This document shows positions 38,730 through 47,247 of a stretch of 64,000 nt of DNA, one piece after another. Numbering within the stretch: the first letter of the stretch is position 1; each line of letters starts with the position of its first letter. The stretch is taken from the NCBI RefSeq assembly GCF_027594785.1, contig NZ_CP075584.1:620001-684000 (forward strand), given 5' to 3'. The position numbers were made by a program, and so were the translations under genes. A model generated the notes under the pieces. That model worked only from the letters and a program-made list of their open reading frames with translations, ran no database searches and was not told where the DNA came from. The stretch comes from Cryobacterium breve (GTDB taxonomy: Bacteria > Actinomycetota > Actinomycetes > Actinomycetales > Microbacteriaceae).

Positions 38730-39995
38730 TTAGACGGCGTCGAGCGCGTAGCCCTCTTCGCCGTGCACGATGGTGTCGACGCCGGCTACTTCGTCTTCGT
38801 TCGTGATGCGGAAGCCGATCGTCTTCTGGATGATCCAGCCGATGGCGTATGCCATCACGAAGGAGTAGATGCCGATGCCGAAGGCCGCGAGGGCCTGCAC
38901 GCCGAGCTGGTTGAAGCTGCCCGTCTGGAGGAGGCCGATGTTGTTGCCGACGAGGCCGACGTAGAGCGTTCCGATGATGCCGCCGACGAGGTGGATGCCC
39001 ACGACGTCGAGGGAGTCGTCGAAGCCGAGCTTGAACTTCAGGTCGATCGCGACGGCACAGACGGCGCCGACGATGAGCCCGAGGAGCATGCCCCACATCG
39101 GGGTGAGGATGTTACATGCGGGAGTGATCGCGACGAGGCCGGCGACGGCGCCCGATGCTGCACCGATCATGGTCGGCTTGCCGTCCTTGATCTTCTCGAC
39201 GATCAGCCAGCCGAGGATACCGGCGGCAGGTGCGGCGAGGGTGTTGATCCAGGCGATGGCGGCGATACCGTCAACGGCGGCTTCGGAACCGGCGTTGAAG
39301 CCGAACCAGCCGAACCACAGCAGTGCGGCGCCGAGGAGGGTCAGCGGCACGTTGTGCGGCTTGGAGATGCCCTTCTTGAAGCCGACGCGCTTGCCGAGGA
39401 CGAGGGCGAGGGCGAGGCCCGCCGCACCGGCGTTGATGTGCACCGCGGTGCCGCCGGCGAAGTCGTTGACCTTGAGGAGGAAGGGAGCCCAGCCGTCGGT
39501 GAGGTTGAACACCCAGTACGCGACCGGGAAGTAGACCAGGGTGGCCCAGACGCCGGCGAAGATCATCCACGCGCCGAACTTGGCGCGGTCGGCGATCGCG
39601 CCGGAGATGAGGGCGACGGTGATGATCGCGAAGGTGGCCTGGAAGCCGGCGAACGCGAGGGCGTTCAGGTTTGGTCCGCCGTCGGCGCCGCTCGTGAGCA
39701 GCCCGTTCAGGCCGATCAGCTCTGACGGGTTTCCGAGCCAGCCGCCGATGAGGGGCGGGCCGAAGGACAGTCCGTAACCATAGAGGACCCACAGCACACC
39801 GATCAGGCCCATGGCGCCGAAGCTCATCATCATCATGGAGATGACGCTCTTCGCCTTGACCATGCCGCCGTAGAAGAAGGCCACGCCCGGAGTCATCAGG
39901 AGGACGAGGGCTGCCGCGACGAGGAGCCACAGGGAATTGATGTTTGTGGTAAGTGCATCAGTCGTATCGTCCAGCAGGACCGACAGTTCAACCAT
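38730..39995 (-). CDS. amt: Ammonium transporter
   Basis: 421-residue AmtB/MEP channel with about eleven membrane helices. Seen: MTPGVAFFYGGMVKAKSVISMMMMSFG, the twin pore histidines in GGTAVHINAGAAGLALALVLG and VVGIHLVGGIIGTLYVGLVG, and PTMIGAASGAVAGLVAITPA. ATG at 39995. Usually amt is followed by glnK and glnD; here neither is present, which points to a second, uncoupled ammonium transporter or regulation from elsewhere. The upstream gap (39996-40285) holds a possible GlnR-like site. Confidence 0.95.
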   Translation of the reverse strand: MVELSVLLDDTTDALTTNINSLWLLVAAALVLLMTPGVAFFYGGMVKAKSVISMMMMSFGAMGLIGVLWVLYGYGLSFGPPLIGGWLGNPSELIGLNGLLTSGADGGPNLNALAFAGFQATFAIITVALISGAIADRAKFGAWMIFAGVWATLVYFPVAYWVFNLTDGWAPFLLKVNDFAGGTAVHINAGAAGLALALVLGKRVGFKKGISKPHNVPLTLLGAALLWFGWFGFNAGSEAAVDGIAAIAWINTLAAPAAGILGWLIVEKIKDGKPTMIGAASGAVAGLVAITPACNILTPMWGMLLGLIVGAVCAVAIDLKFKLGFDDSLDVVGIHLVGGIIGTLYVGLVGNNIGLLQTGSFNQLGVQALAAFGIGIYSFVMAYAIGWIIQKTIGFRITNEDEVAGVDTIVHGEEGYALDAV

Positions 39996-40152
39996 GGATA
40001 TGGTTACCTCTCTCTAACTAACAGGGATGACCGCCGACGTGCACAGGGTGAGCGTGAAGCGTGTATCGGCAGGTACAGACACAGTGTGGAGTGCACACGT
40101 TTCCGCACACGCTCAGGGATGTTTCGACTGGGTTACGCGATTGTTGGAGGTG

Positions 40153-40167
40153 TTAACATCGTGTTTC
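40153..40167 (-). promoter_or_regulatory. Possible GlnR-type operator upstream of amt
   Basis: On the minus strand GAAAC, five bases, then GTTAAC, resembling the GAAAC-n6-GTnAC half-site pair of actinobacterial GlnR boxes, about 160 bases before amt. One pair only and imperfect spacing; weak. Confidence 0.3.
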
Positions 40168-40285
40168 CTAACGCCCGGTATCCCCCGACCGCGCGTTTCG
40201 GGGCTTGACCCAGACGCCGATTCACCCGGTCCGCGCCCGCGAACAGGCCCGTCAGAGCGGTATTCGGCCGCGAAAGATCCCGGAT

Positions 40286-41344
40286 TCAGTCGTGCGGGGG
40301 GAGCTCACCCGTCGTCAGTGCGACCAACCGCGACTGGGAGCGCTGGTACTTCTTCCGGTAGCCGCCCGCGAGCATCTCCTCGTCGAAGACCTCGGCGAGG
40401 GGCAGCCCGCTCGCGACGATCGGGATTTCGGCGTCGTAGACGCGATCGATGAAGGCAACCAGGCGCAGGGCATCCGTCTGATCGGTCAGCAGGTAGCTGT
40501 CGGTCAGGGCGATGACCTCGATGCCGGCGATCAGCTTGATGTACTTCGACGGATGCACCGTGCTGAGGTGACGGATCAGGGAACCGAAGTCGTCTTCCGT
40601 GACGTTCGCTCCTCTCGCGACGAGGGCCGCGACGAGGCGGTCGAGTTCCGGCCCATCGACGGCGACGGAGTGGCCCTCGATGTCGCGCCGACGATAGTCG
40701 AGCCCGTCGATGCGGAGGATGTCGAAGTTCGCGGACATGGCGCGGATCTCACGGAGGAAATCGATGGCCGCGAACCGGCCCTCGCCGAGCGAATTCGGCG
40801 GCGTGTTGGAGGTCGCGGCGACGCGGGTGCCCGAGGCGACGAGTTCGCCGAGCAGACGGGTCATCAGCATGGTGTCGCCCGGGTCGTCGAGTTCGAACTC
40901 GTCGATGCAGATGAGCTTCGCCCCGGAGAGCTGCCTGACCGCAGCAGCATAGCCGAGCGCCCCGACGAGTGCGGTGTATTCGATGAAGGTACCGAAGTAC
41001 TTGGGCCCTGGCGCGGAGTGCCACAGTGCGGCCAGGAGGTGGGTCTTCCCGACGCCGAACCCGCCGTCCAGGTAGATCCCCGGGAGTTGCGCAGGAGCCT
41101 TACGGGTACGCGAGAAGAATCCGCCTGGCCGCTGCGGCCGCCAGGCCTCGGCGAAGGCCGTGAGCCGGTCGACGGCCTCGAGCTGGGAGGGGAAGTTCAC
41201 ATCGGGCCGGTACGACTCGAATGAGGCGTGCTCGAACTGGGGAGGCGGCACGAGCTCGGCGACGATTTCGGCCCCCGTGATCTCGGGAGAACGTTCCGCC
41301 AGTCGGTGCAGCCGACTGGGAGCCCGGGGCGCCTCTGGAACCAT
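40286..41344 (-). CDS. zapE: Cell division protein ZapE (AFG1-like ATPase)
   Basis: 352-residue P-loop ATPase: Walker [22 protein letters not shown], Walker [18 protein letters not shown], sensor [17 protein letters not shown], and the AFG1-typical tail [18 protein letters not shown]. ZapE associates with the FtsZ ring in proteobacteria; a role in actinobacteria is less clear. Start ATG 41344. Divergent from sseA. Confidence 0.93.
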   Translation of the reverse strand: MVPEAPRAPSRLHRLAERSPEITGAEIVAELVPPPQFEHASFESYRPDVNFPSQLEAVDRLTAFAEAWRPQRPGGFFSRTRKAPAQLPGIYLDGGFGVGKTHLLAALWHSAPGPKYFGTFIEYTALVGALGYAAAVRQLSGAKLICIDEFELDDPGDTMLMTRLLGELVASGTRVAATSNTPPNSLGEGRFAAIDFLREIRAMSANFDILRIDGLDYRRRDIEGHSVAVDGPELDRLVAALVARGANVTEDDFGSLIRHLSTVHPSKYIKLIAGIEVIALTDSYLLTDQTDALRLVAFIDRVYDAEIPIVASGLPLAEVFDEEMLAGGYRKKYQRSQSRLVALTTGELPPHD

Positions 41345-41530
41345 CGTGGAATACCCGTGTTTCTGTCTCGGTTGGCCATGGGGACTGCTTTTCGGACATT
41401 CGTGTTGAAGTATTTCACCACGAATGCGCGACCCGGCCGGACCGCGTACATTCGAAGCGCGGGCCGGAAGACCAGCCTAAACCGCGCTCAAATGATCCCG
41501 GGGCACAGCCCGGCCCCACTGGAGGTTCCC

Positions 41531-42433
41531 ATGCCCGTCGATCTCGATCCGGACGCCAAGTTCGCCGCATACGCCCATCCCGAACGGCTCGTCAGCACGG
41601 CCTGGCTGCGCGAACACCAGCACGATGCCGGACTCATTGTCCTCGAGTCCGACGAGGACGTGCTTCTCTACGAGAGCGGCCACATCCCCGGCGCCGTCAA
41701 GATCGACTGGCACACGGAACTCAACGACCAGGTGCAGCGCGACTTCGTCGACAGCGCGGCCTTCGCGGCCGTCCTGGGTTCAAAGGGCATCACGCGCGAT
41801 TCCACCGTCGTGATCTATGGCGACAAGAACAACTGGTGGGCCGCGTACGCGCTCTGGGTGTTCAGTCTCTACGGGCACCCCGACGTGCGCCTGCTCGACG
41901 GCGGCAGGGACAAGTGGATCGCGGAGGGCGGAGCCCTCACCCGCGAGGCCACGGACGTCGCTGCCGAGGAGTACCCCATCGTCCCCCGCAACGACGCGCC
42001 GATCCGCGCCTTCAAGGAGGATGTGCTCGCACACTTCGGCCACCCGCTCATCGACGTACGCTCCCCGGAGGAGTACACCGGGGAACGGACCACGATGCCC
42101 GCATACCCCGAGGAGGGCGCCCTGCGCGGCGGGCACATCCCCTCGGCGGCGTCCGTGCCCTGGGCACGCGCCGCGGCGGCGGATGCGACGTTCAAGACCC
42201 GTGAGGAGCTCGAGGCGATCTACCGGGGCGAGGCCGGACTCCGCGAGAACGACGCCGTGATCGCGTACTGCCGGATCGGAGAGCGCTCGAGCCACACCTG
42301 GTTCGTGCTCACGCACCTGCTGGGCTTCGAGGATGTGCGCAACTACGACGGCTCGTGGACGGAATGGGGCAACGCCGTGCGGGTCCCGATCGTCACGGGC
42401 CCCGCTGCCGGCGAGGCCCCCGAACCGCGCTGA
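41531..42433 (+). CDS. sseA: Thiosulfate/3-mercaptopyruvate sulfurtransferase
   Basis: 300-residue double-rhodanese enzyme that transfers sulfane sulphur. The N-terminal rhodanese is inactive ([17 protein letters not shown]); the C-terminal one has [13 protein letters not shown] and the catalytic cysteine in [19 protein letters not shown] 41531 with GGAGG five bases upstream. SufE follows 20 bases later, so the pair may supply sulphur for Fe-S assembly. Confidence 0.95.
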   Translation: MPVDLDPDAKFAAYAHPERLVSTAWLREHQHDAGLIVLESDEDVLLYESGHIPGAVKIDWHTELNDQVQRDFVDSAAFAAVLGSKGITRDSTVVIYGDKNNWWAAYALWVFSLYGHPDVRLLDGGRDKWIAEGGALTREATDVAAEEYPIVPRNDAPIRAFKEDVLAHFGHPLIDVRSPEEYTGERTTMPAYPEEGALRGGHIPSAASVPWARAAAADATFKTREELEAIYRGEAGLRENDAVIAYCRIGERSSHTWFVLTHLLGFEDVRNYDGSWTEWGNAVRVPIVTGPAAGEAPEPR

Positions 42434-42453
42434 ACCAGGACAGGAACCTGTTG

Positions 42454-42888
42454 ATGACTACCACCGCACTGCCCGCGAAACTGGCCGAGATCCAGGAAGA
42501 CTTCCTCGAACTCGAGCAGAAGGACCGTTTGCTCCTGCTGCTCGAGTTCGCCGATGAGCTCCCCGAGCTTCCGAGCCGGTACCGTGACCACCCTGACCTG
42601 CTCGAACGCGTCGTCGAGTGCCAGTCCCCCGTTTTCATCTTCGTCGACGTCGACGACCAGGACGCCGTGCACCTGCACGCGACGGCGCCCCGGGAGTCCC
42701 CGACGACGCGGGGATTCGCCTCGATCCTCGCGCAGGGGCTTGACGGCCTGTCGGTCGCCGAGGTGCTCGACGTTCCGGATGACTACCCGCAGACCATCGG
42801 CCTCACCCAGGCGGTGTCGCCGCTGCGTATCCGTGGCATGTCCGCGATGCTCGCCCGCACCAAGCGCAGGCTGCGCGAGCGTCCCTGA
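42454..42888 (+). CDS. sufE: SufE family sulphur acceptor protein
   Basis: 144 residues: LAEIQEDFLELEQKDRLLLLLEFADELPELP, the acceptor cysteine in RVVECQSPVFIFVDVDD, and GFASILAQGLDGLSVAEVLDVP. SufE takes persulphide from a cysteine desulfurase (SufS) and stimulates it. Partner SufS is not in the window. Actinobacterial SufE is often next to a sulfurtransferase, as here. Start ATG 42454. Confidence 0.93.
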   Translation: MTTTALPAKLAEIQEDFLELEQKDRLLLLLEFADELPELPSRYRDHPDLLERVVECQSPVFIFVDVDDQDAVHLHATAPRESPTTRGFASILAQGLDGLSVAEVLDVPDDYPQTIGLTQAVSPLRIRGMSAMLARTKRRLRERP

Positions 42889-42894
42889 GCCCCG

Positions 42895-44124
42895 CTATCC
42901 GGCCGGATGGGCCGGATCATCAGGCTCGGCCGGTTCCGCCCCGGCTCGGAGCTCGCCGAGCCACGTCTCGATCGCCGCGTTCCAGCCTTCCCTGTCGTAG
43001 TTCCAGAGCTTGGTGTGCCGGGCGACGGTGAACGGGAGAAAGGTCACGATGTCTGGGCGGCGCACGGCGAGGGCACGCGACGGGCTCGACGGCACGTAAC
43101 CGTCGTCGTCGCTGTGCATCAGGAGCACGGGGAGTTCGAGGTCGTCCGCGCGGGTCACGAAGTCGAGCCTGCGGAAGTCGATCGGACTCGACTGGCCGGT
43201 GAGACGACCGCCCCACCGCCGACCGAGGACCTGCATGGCCCCCGTGGCCACGAGGCCGGGCAGGCGAAGCGTGCTGCCCTGGTACGCGACGACATCCGCC
43301 CAGTCGATCACGGGCGAATCGAGCACGATGCCGGACACGAGCTGCGGGAATGCCGTGCGGGTCGCGGTCTGCAGCACGATCGCGCCGCCCATCGACCATC
43401 CCATTAGCACGACGCTCGTCGCGCCCCGCCCGGCGGCGAAACCGACCGCCGCATCGATATCGTGCCATTCGGTGTCCCCGAGCCCGTATCGTCCGTCGCC
43501 GCTTTCCGGTGCATCGCCGTCGTTGCGGTACGAGACGAGGAGGCAGGTGTATCCGCTGTCGTGGAACACCGGGACTGCCCGCAGGGTCTCCTGCCGCCGC
43601 ACCCCGCGCCCGTGCACCTGGATCACCCAGCGACCGTCCGGCCGCTCGGCGGGGAGCAGCCAGGCCGGAGCCGGACCGAGCTCCGTCTGCACCTGGACCT
43701 GCTCGAACGGAAGACCGAGATCCCAGGGACCCAGGTAGGAATACCCGCCGAGGCGGCCCCGGCGGGCCTCACTGAGGTCCCCGTAGTCGACGCGGTCGAT
43801 CCGGCGGGTGACGGCCGTCTTCGTCACGCGGAGGATCTCACCGAGCCGGGCGTGCCCGGACTCGCGCTCGAACCAGAAACTGTAGTCACCGGGCAGGACC
43901 GAGTCCGGAGTCACCGCGAGCGTGATCGTCGAGGCCTCGAGGTCGACGCCGAGAACATCGGTGTCGTCCGAGCGTGTCACGGCAGGGGTCACGATGCGGC
44001 GCGCCATCACAGCGGCCAGCACACTCACTCCCGCGACCACGACCGTGGCCGCACCGGAAACCAGGAGAGCGGTGACTGCGACGACCAGTCCGCCCGGCGT
44101 CCCTGACCTCGATTTTTCCCGCAC
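42895..44124 (-). CDS. Alpha/beta hydrolase with N-terminal membrane anchor
   Basis: 409 residues. A transmembrane helix near residues 13-42 (VVAVTALLVSGAATVVVAGVSV) is followed by a beta region and the hydrolase fold: WVIQVHGRGVRRQE (oxyanion HG), the nucleophile serine in VVLMGWSMGGAIVLQTAT (GWSMGG), the acid in LLMHSDDDGYVP and the histidine in VARHTKLWNYD. Substrate unknown. GTG 44124 with a strong GGAGGT upstream is preferred to longer starts. Convergent with sufE, divergent from the DUF3000 gene. Confidence 0.88.
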   Translation of the reverse strand: MREKSRSGTPGGLVVAVTALLVSGAATVVVAGVSVLAAVMARRIVTPAVTRSDDTDVLGVDLEASTITLAVTPDSVLPGDYSFWFERESGHARLGEILRVTKTAVTRRIDRVDYGDLSEARRGRLGGYSYLGPWDLGLPFEQVQVQTELGPAPAWLLPAERPDGRWVIQVHGRGVRRQETLRAVPVFHDSGYTCLLVSYRNDGDAPESGDGRYGLGDTEWHDIDAAVGFAAGRGATSVVLMGWSMGGAIVLQTATRTAFPQLVSGIVLDSPVIDWADVVAYQGSTLRLPGLVATGAMQVLGRRWGGRLTGQSSPIDFRRLDFVTRADDLELPVLLMHSDDDGYVPSSPSRALAVRRPDIVTFLPFTVARHTKLWNYDREGWNAAIETWLGELRAGAEPAEPDDPAHPAG

Positions 44125-44187
44125 GCGTACCTCCGGCTGCCCGGCGTGCCTCACCGACCCGCCCGGAAAAAACTCTAGTCTGCAGAC

Positions 44188-44777
44188 GTGCCCGAAACAC
44201 AAGAACCACTCCCCCGGAGTTCGCCGCTGCGCTCGCGGCCATCCGCAGAGCGCACACCCGCACCGACCTCGTCCTCAGTGAAATCCCGGCTCCCGGGAAG
44301 CTCGCCCCGCACGCCGTCGCCCTCTCCGCGGATGTGGCCCCCTCACGCCACGGAGGCAACTCCGAACTGGGCACCGGACGTTTCATCCTGTTGTACGACC
44401 CCGATGAACCGGAGGCCTGGGGCGGGGCATTCCGGGTGGTCTGCTTCGCGCAGGCTCCCCTCGAAACGGAGATCGGTGTCGACCCGTTCCTCGCCGAGGT
44501 CGCCTGGGCCTGGCTGATCGATGCCCTCGACTCCCACGGAGCCCGATACACCGCGGCATCCGGAACCGCGACTAAGATTATTTCGTCGGGCTTCGGCGAA
44601 CTCGCGAAGCAAGGCGACGGTGCGCAGATAGAGCTGCGTGCTTCGTGGACACCTGTGGACCACAATCTCACCGCTCACGTCGAAGGCTGGGGCGAATTGA
44701 TCTGCATGCTCGCAGGTCTTCCCCCCATTGGCGAAGGAGTCAGCATGTTGTCCGCACGCCGAACCGGTCGTGGTTGA
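44188..44777 (+). CDS. DUF3000 family protein (one apparent frameshift)
   Basis: 196 residues: FAAALAAIRRAHTRTDLVLSEIPAPGKLAPHAVAL, then DPDEPEAWGGAFRVVCFAQAPLETEIG and WSWL-like helix EVAWAWLIDALDSHGA. Family function unknown; it is an actinobacterial signature next to RNase D. The first ten codons and the rest are in different frames; one missing C in the run at 44211-44215 explains it (LPPEFAAAL restored). GTG at 44188. The C-terminus overlaps the probable RNase D start. Confidence 0.88.
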
Positions 44778-45966
44778 TCACCACGTGATCGATACGCGGG
44801 ACGCCTATCTGGCGGCTACCGCGGCCATCAGCGCGGGAACGGGACCGATCGGCATCGACGCCGAACGTGCATCCGGTTTCACATACTCGCAGCGCGCGTA
44901 CCTGATCCAGATGTACCGGCGCGGAGCGGGCACCTTCCTGTTCGATCCGCCGGCGATCGGGGACTTCTCCGAACTCAACGCGGCGATCGCCGGGGACGAA
45001 TGGATCTTCCACGCCGCGAGCCAGGATCTCGCCTGCCTCAGGGAGGTCGGCCTCGACCCGCACCTCATCTTCGACACCGAACTGGCCGCACGCCTCCTCG
45101 GGCTGCCGAGGGTCGGCCTCGGCACGGTCGTCGAGGAACTCCTCGGCATCCATCTCGCGAAGGAGCATTCCGCGGCGAACTGGTCGACCAGGCCTCTCCC
45201 CGAGAGCTGGCTCGTCTACGGCGCCCTTGATGTCGAACTCCTCCCCGACCTGCGCGACCGCATGGTCGAGATGCTCGCCGCCGATGAGAAGACCCAGATC
45301 GCCGCCCAGGAATTCCAGGCGACGCTCGACCACGAACCCAAGCCGGTCAGTGCAGAGCCGTGGCGAAGGCTGTCTGGGGTGCATTCGATCCGTTCCCAGC
45401 GCAACCTCGCCGTGGCGAGGGCCCTCTGGCTCGCGCGCGACGACCTCGCCAGGCACCTCGACGTGTCGCCGGGGCGCCTCGTGCCCGACGCATCCCTCGT
45501 CGCGGCCGCACGGGTATTGCCGGCCAGCAGGCAGGCGCTTGCCGACCTTCGCGAGTTCAGTGGACGGGCGAGCCGCAGCGAACTCGACCGCTGGTGGACC
45601 GCGATCCAGGACGGCGTCCAAGCGACGGACCTTCCTTCGCTGCGCGGGACCGGCGATGCACTCCCTCCTCCCCGGGCGTGGTCCGACCGGAACCCCGAGG
45701 CCGACCTGCGGTACAAGGCCGCGAGGCTCGCTCTCGGCCGGATCTCCGAGGCCTTCGCGATCCCGATCGAGAACCTCGTCACGCCGGACTTCGTGCGCCG
45801 GATCGCCTGGACTCCACCGGAGCCGATCGACGTGGAGTCCGTGAGCGAAGCCCTCGTCGCCCTCGGCGCCCGCGACTGGCAGATTGACCTGACTGCACAA
45901 CAGATCGCGGATGCCTTTGTGGAAGCCAACCAAAACATCGCCGTGTCCGTCGAGGTCGATTCGTAG
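44728..45966 (+). CDS. rnd: Ribonuclease D with HRDC domain
   Basis: 3'-5' exoribonuclease of the DEDD family. GPIGIDAERASGF (first acidic pair), FHAASQDLACLREVGLDPHLIFDTELAARLLG (second and third), and SWLVYGALDVELLPDLRDRM (Tyr and last Asp); then two HRDC domains (RNLAVARALWLARDDLARHLDVS). About 412 residues from TTG 44728; the true start may be GTG 44770, overlapping the DUF3000 stop. Context is the usual DUF3000-RNase D pair, with fadA-fadB following. Confidence 0.92.
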   Translation: MAKESACCPHAEPVVVDHHVIDTRDAYLAATAAISAGTGPIGIDAERASGFTYSQRAYLIQMYRRGAGTFLFDPPAIGDFSELNAAIAGDEWIFHAASQDLACLREVGLDPHLIFDTELAARLLGLPRVGLGTVVEELLGIHLAKEHSAANWSTRPLPESWLVYGALDVELLPDLRDRMVEMLAADEKTQIAAQEFQATLDHEPKPVSAEPWRRLSGVHSIRSQRNLAVARALWLARDDLARHLDVSPGRLVPDASLVAAARVLPASRQALADLREFSGRASRSELDRWWTAIQDGVQATDLPSLRGTGDALPPPRAWSDRNPEADLRYKAARLALGRISEAFAIPIENLVTPDFVRRIAWTPPEPIDVESVSEALVALGARDWQIDLTAQQIADAFVEANQNIAVSVEVDS

Positions 45967-46043
45967 GATCCGTCCAAGGATTCGACCCGACAATCGTGCC
46001 ACCCTAGGATCAACCGACACCTGATCTGATTGATGGAGGCACC

Positions 46044-47244
46044 GTGGCCGAAAGAGCAGAAGTCGTGTTTGTGGATGGGGTTCGCACCCCGTTCGGACGC
46101 GCCGGCGAAAAGGGCATGTACTGGAACACCCGGGCGGATGATCTCGTGGTGAAAGCCATGATCGGCCTGCTGGAACGGAACCCGGAGGTTCCCGGAGAAC
46201 GCATCGACGAGGTCGCGATCGCCGCGACGACGCAGTCGGGAGACCAGGGGCTGACCCTCGGTCGCACCGCGGCCCTCCTGGCCGGGCTGCCGAAATCGGT
46301 GCCCGGATACGCGATCGACCGGATGTGCGCCGGAGCGATGACCGCCGTGACCACGGTCGGCGCCGCAATCGGCTTCGGCGCCTATGACCTCGCCATCGCC
46401 GGCGGCGTCGAGCACATGGGGCGGCACCCGATGGGCTCCGGCGTCGACCCGAACCCGAGGTTCCTCTCCGAGCGGCTCGTGAGTGAGGACGCCCTCAACA
46501 TGGGGTCGACCGCAGAGCGAATCCACGACCGCTTCCCCGAATACACCAAGGACAGGTCGGACCGGTACGCGCTGCGCAGCCAGCAGAAGGTCGCCGCGGC
46601 GTACGCGGCAGGCAAGATCCAGCCGGACCTGGTCTCCGTGGCCATCCGCAGCGACCAGGGCTGGGGACTCGCGACCCGCGACGAGGCGCCGCGACCCGAG
46701 ACGACCCTCGAAGGCCTCGCGACGCTGAAGACCCCGTTCCGTCCCTTCGGCCGGATCACGGCCGGAAACGCATCCGGGCTCAACGACGGGGCGAGCGCGT
46801 GCCTGCTCGCGAGCGGCGCAGCCGCCAAGGAACTCGGTCTCGGCGTCAAGATGAAGCTCGTGAGCTTCGCCTTCGCCGGCGTCGAACCAGAGGTCATGGG
46901 CCTCGGACCGGTGCCGTCCACCGAGAAGGCGCTCCGCAAGGCGGGCCTCAGCATCACCGACATCGGGCTCTTCGAGGCTCAATGAGGCGTTCGCGGTCCA
47001 GGTCATCTCGTTCCTCGACCACTTCGGCATCGACGACGACGACCCCCGGGTGAACGAGTACGGCGGCGCCATCGCGATCGGGCATCCCCTCGCTTCCTCT
47101 GGCGTTCGCCTGATGAACCAACTCGCCCGCCAGTTCGTGGAGCACCCTGAGGTGCGCTACGGTCTGACCGCCATGTGCATCGGCCTCGGCCAGGGCGGCA
47201 CCGTCATCTGGGAAAACCCGCACTTCAATCGGAAGGCAAAGTAA
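46044..47244 (+). CDS. fadA: Acetyl-CoA C-acyltransferase (thiolase; one apparent frameshift)
   Basis: Final thiolytic step of fatty acid beta-oxidation. 399 residues after one base is removed at 46975-46979 (GAGGCTCAATG for GAGCTCAATG), which restores IGLFELNEAFAVQVI. Nucleophile cysteine in YAIDRMCAGAMTAV, GGVEHMGRHPMG, the histidine in YGGAIAIGHPLASSG and the second cysteine in AMCIGLGQGG. Unrepaired, the product would lack both C-terminal catalytic residues. GTG start with GGAGG upstream; three bases before fadB. Confidence 0.94.
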
Positions 47245-47247
47245 GCG

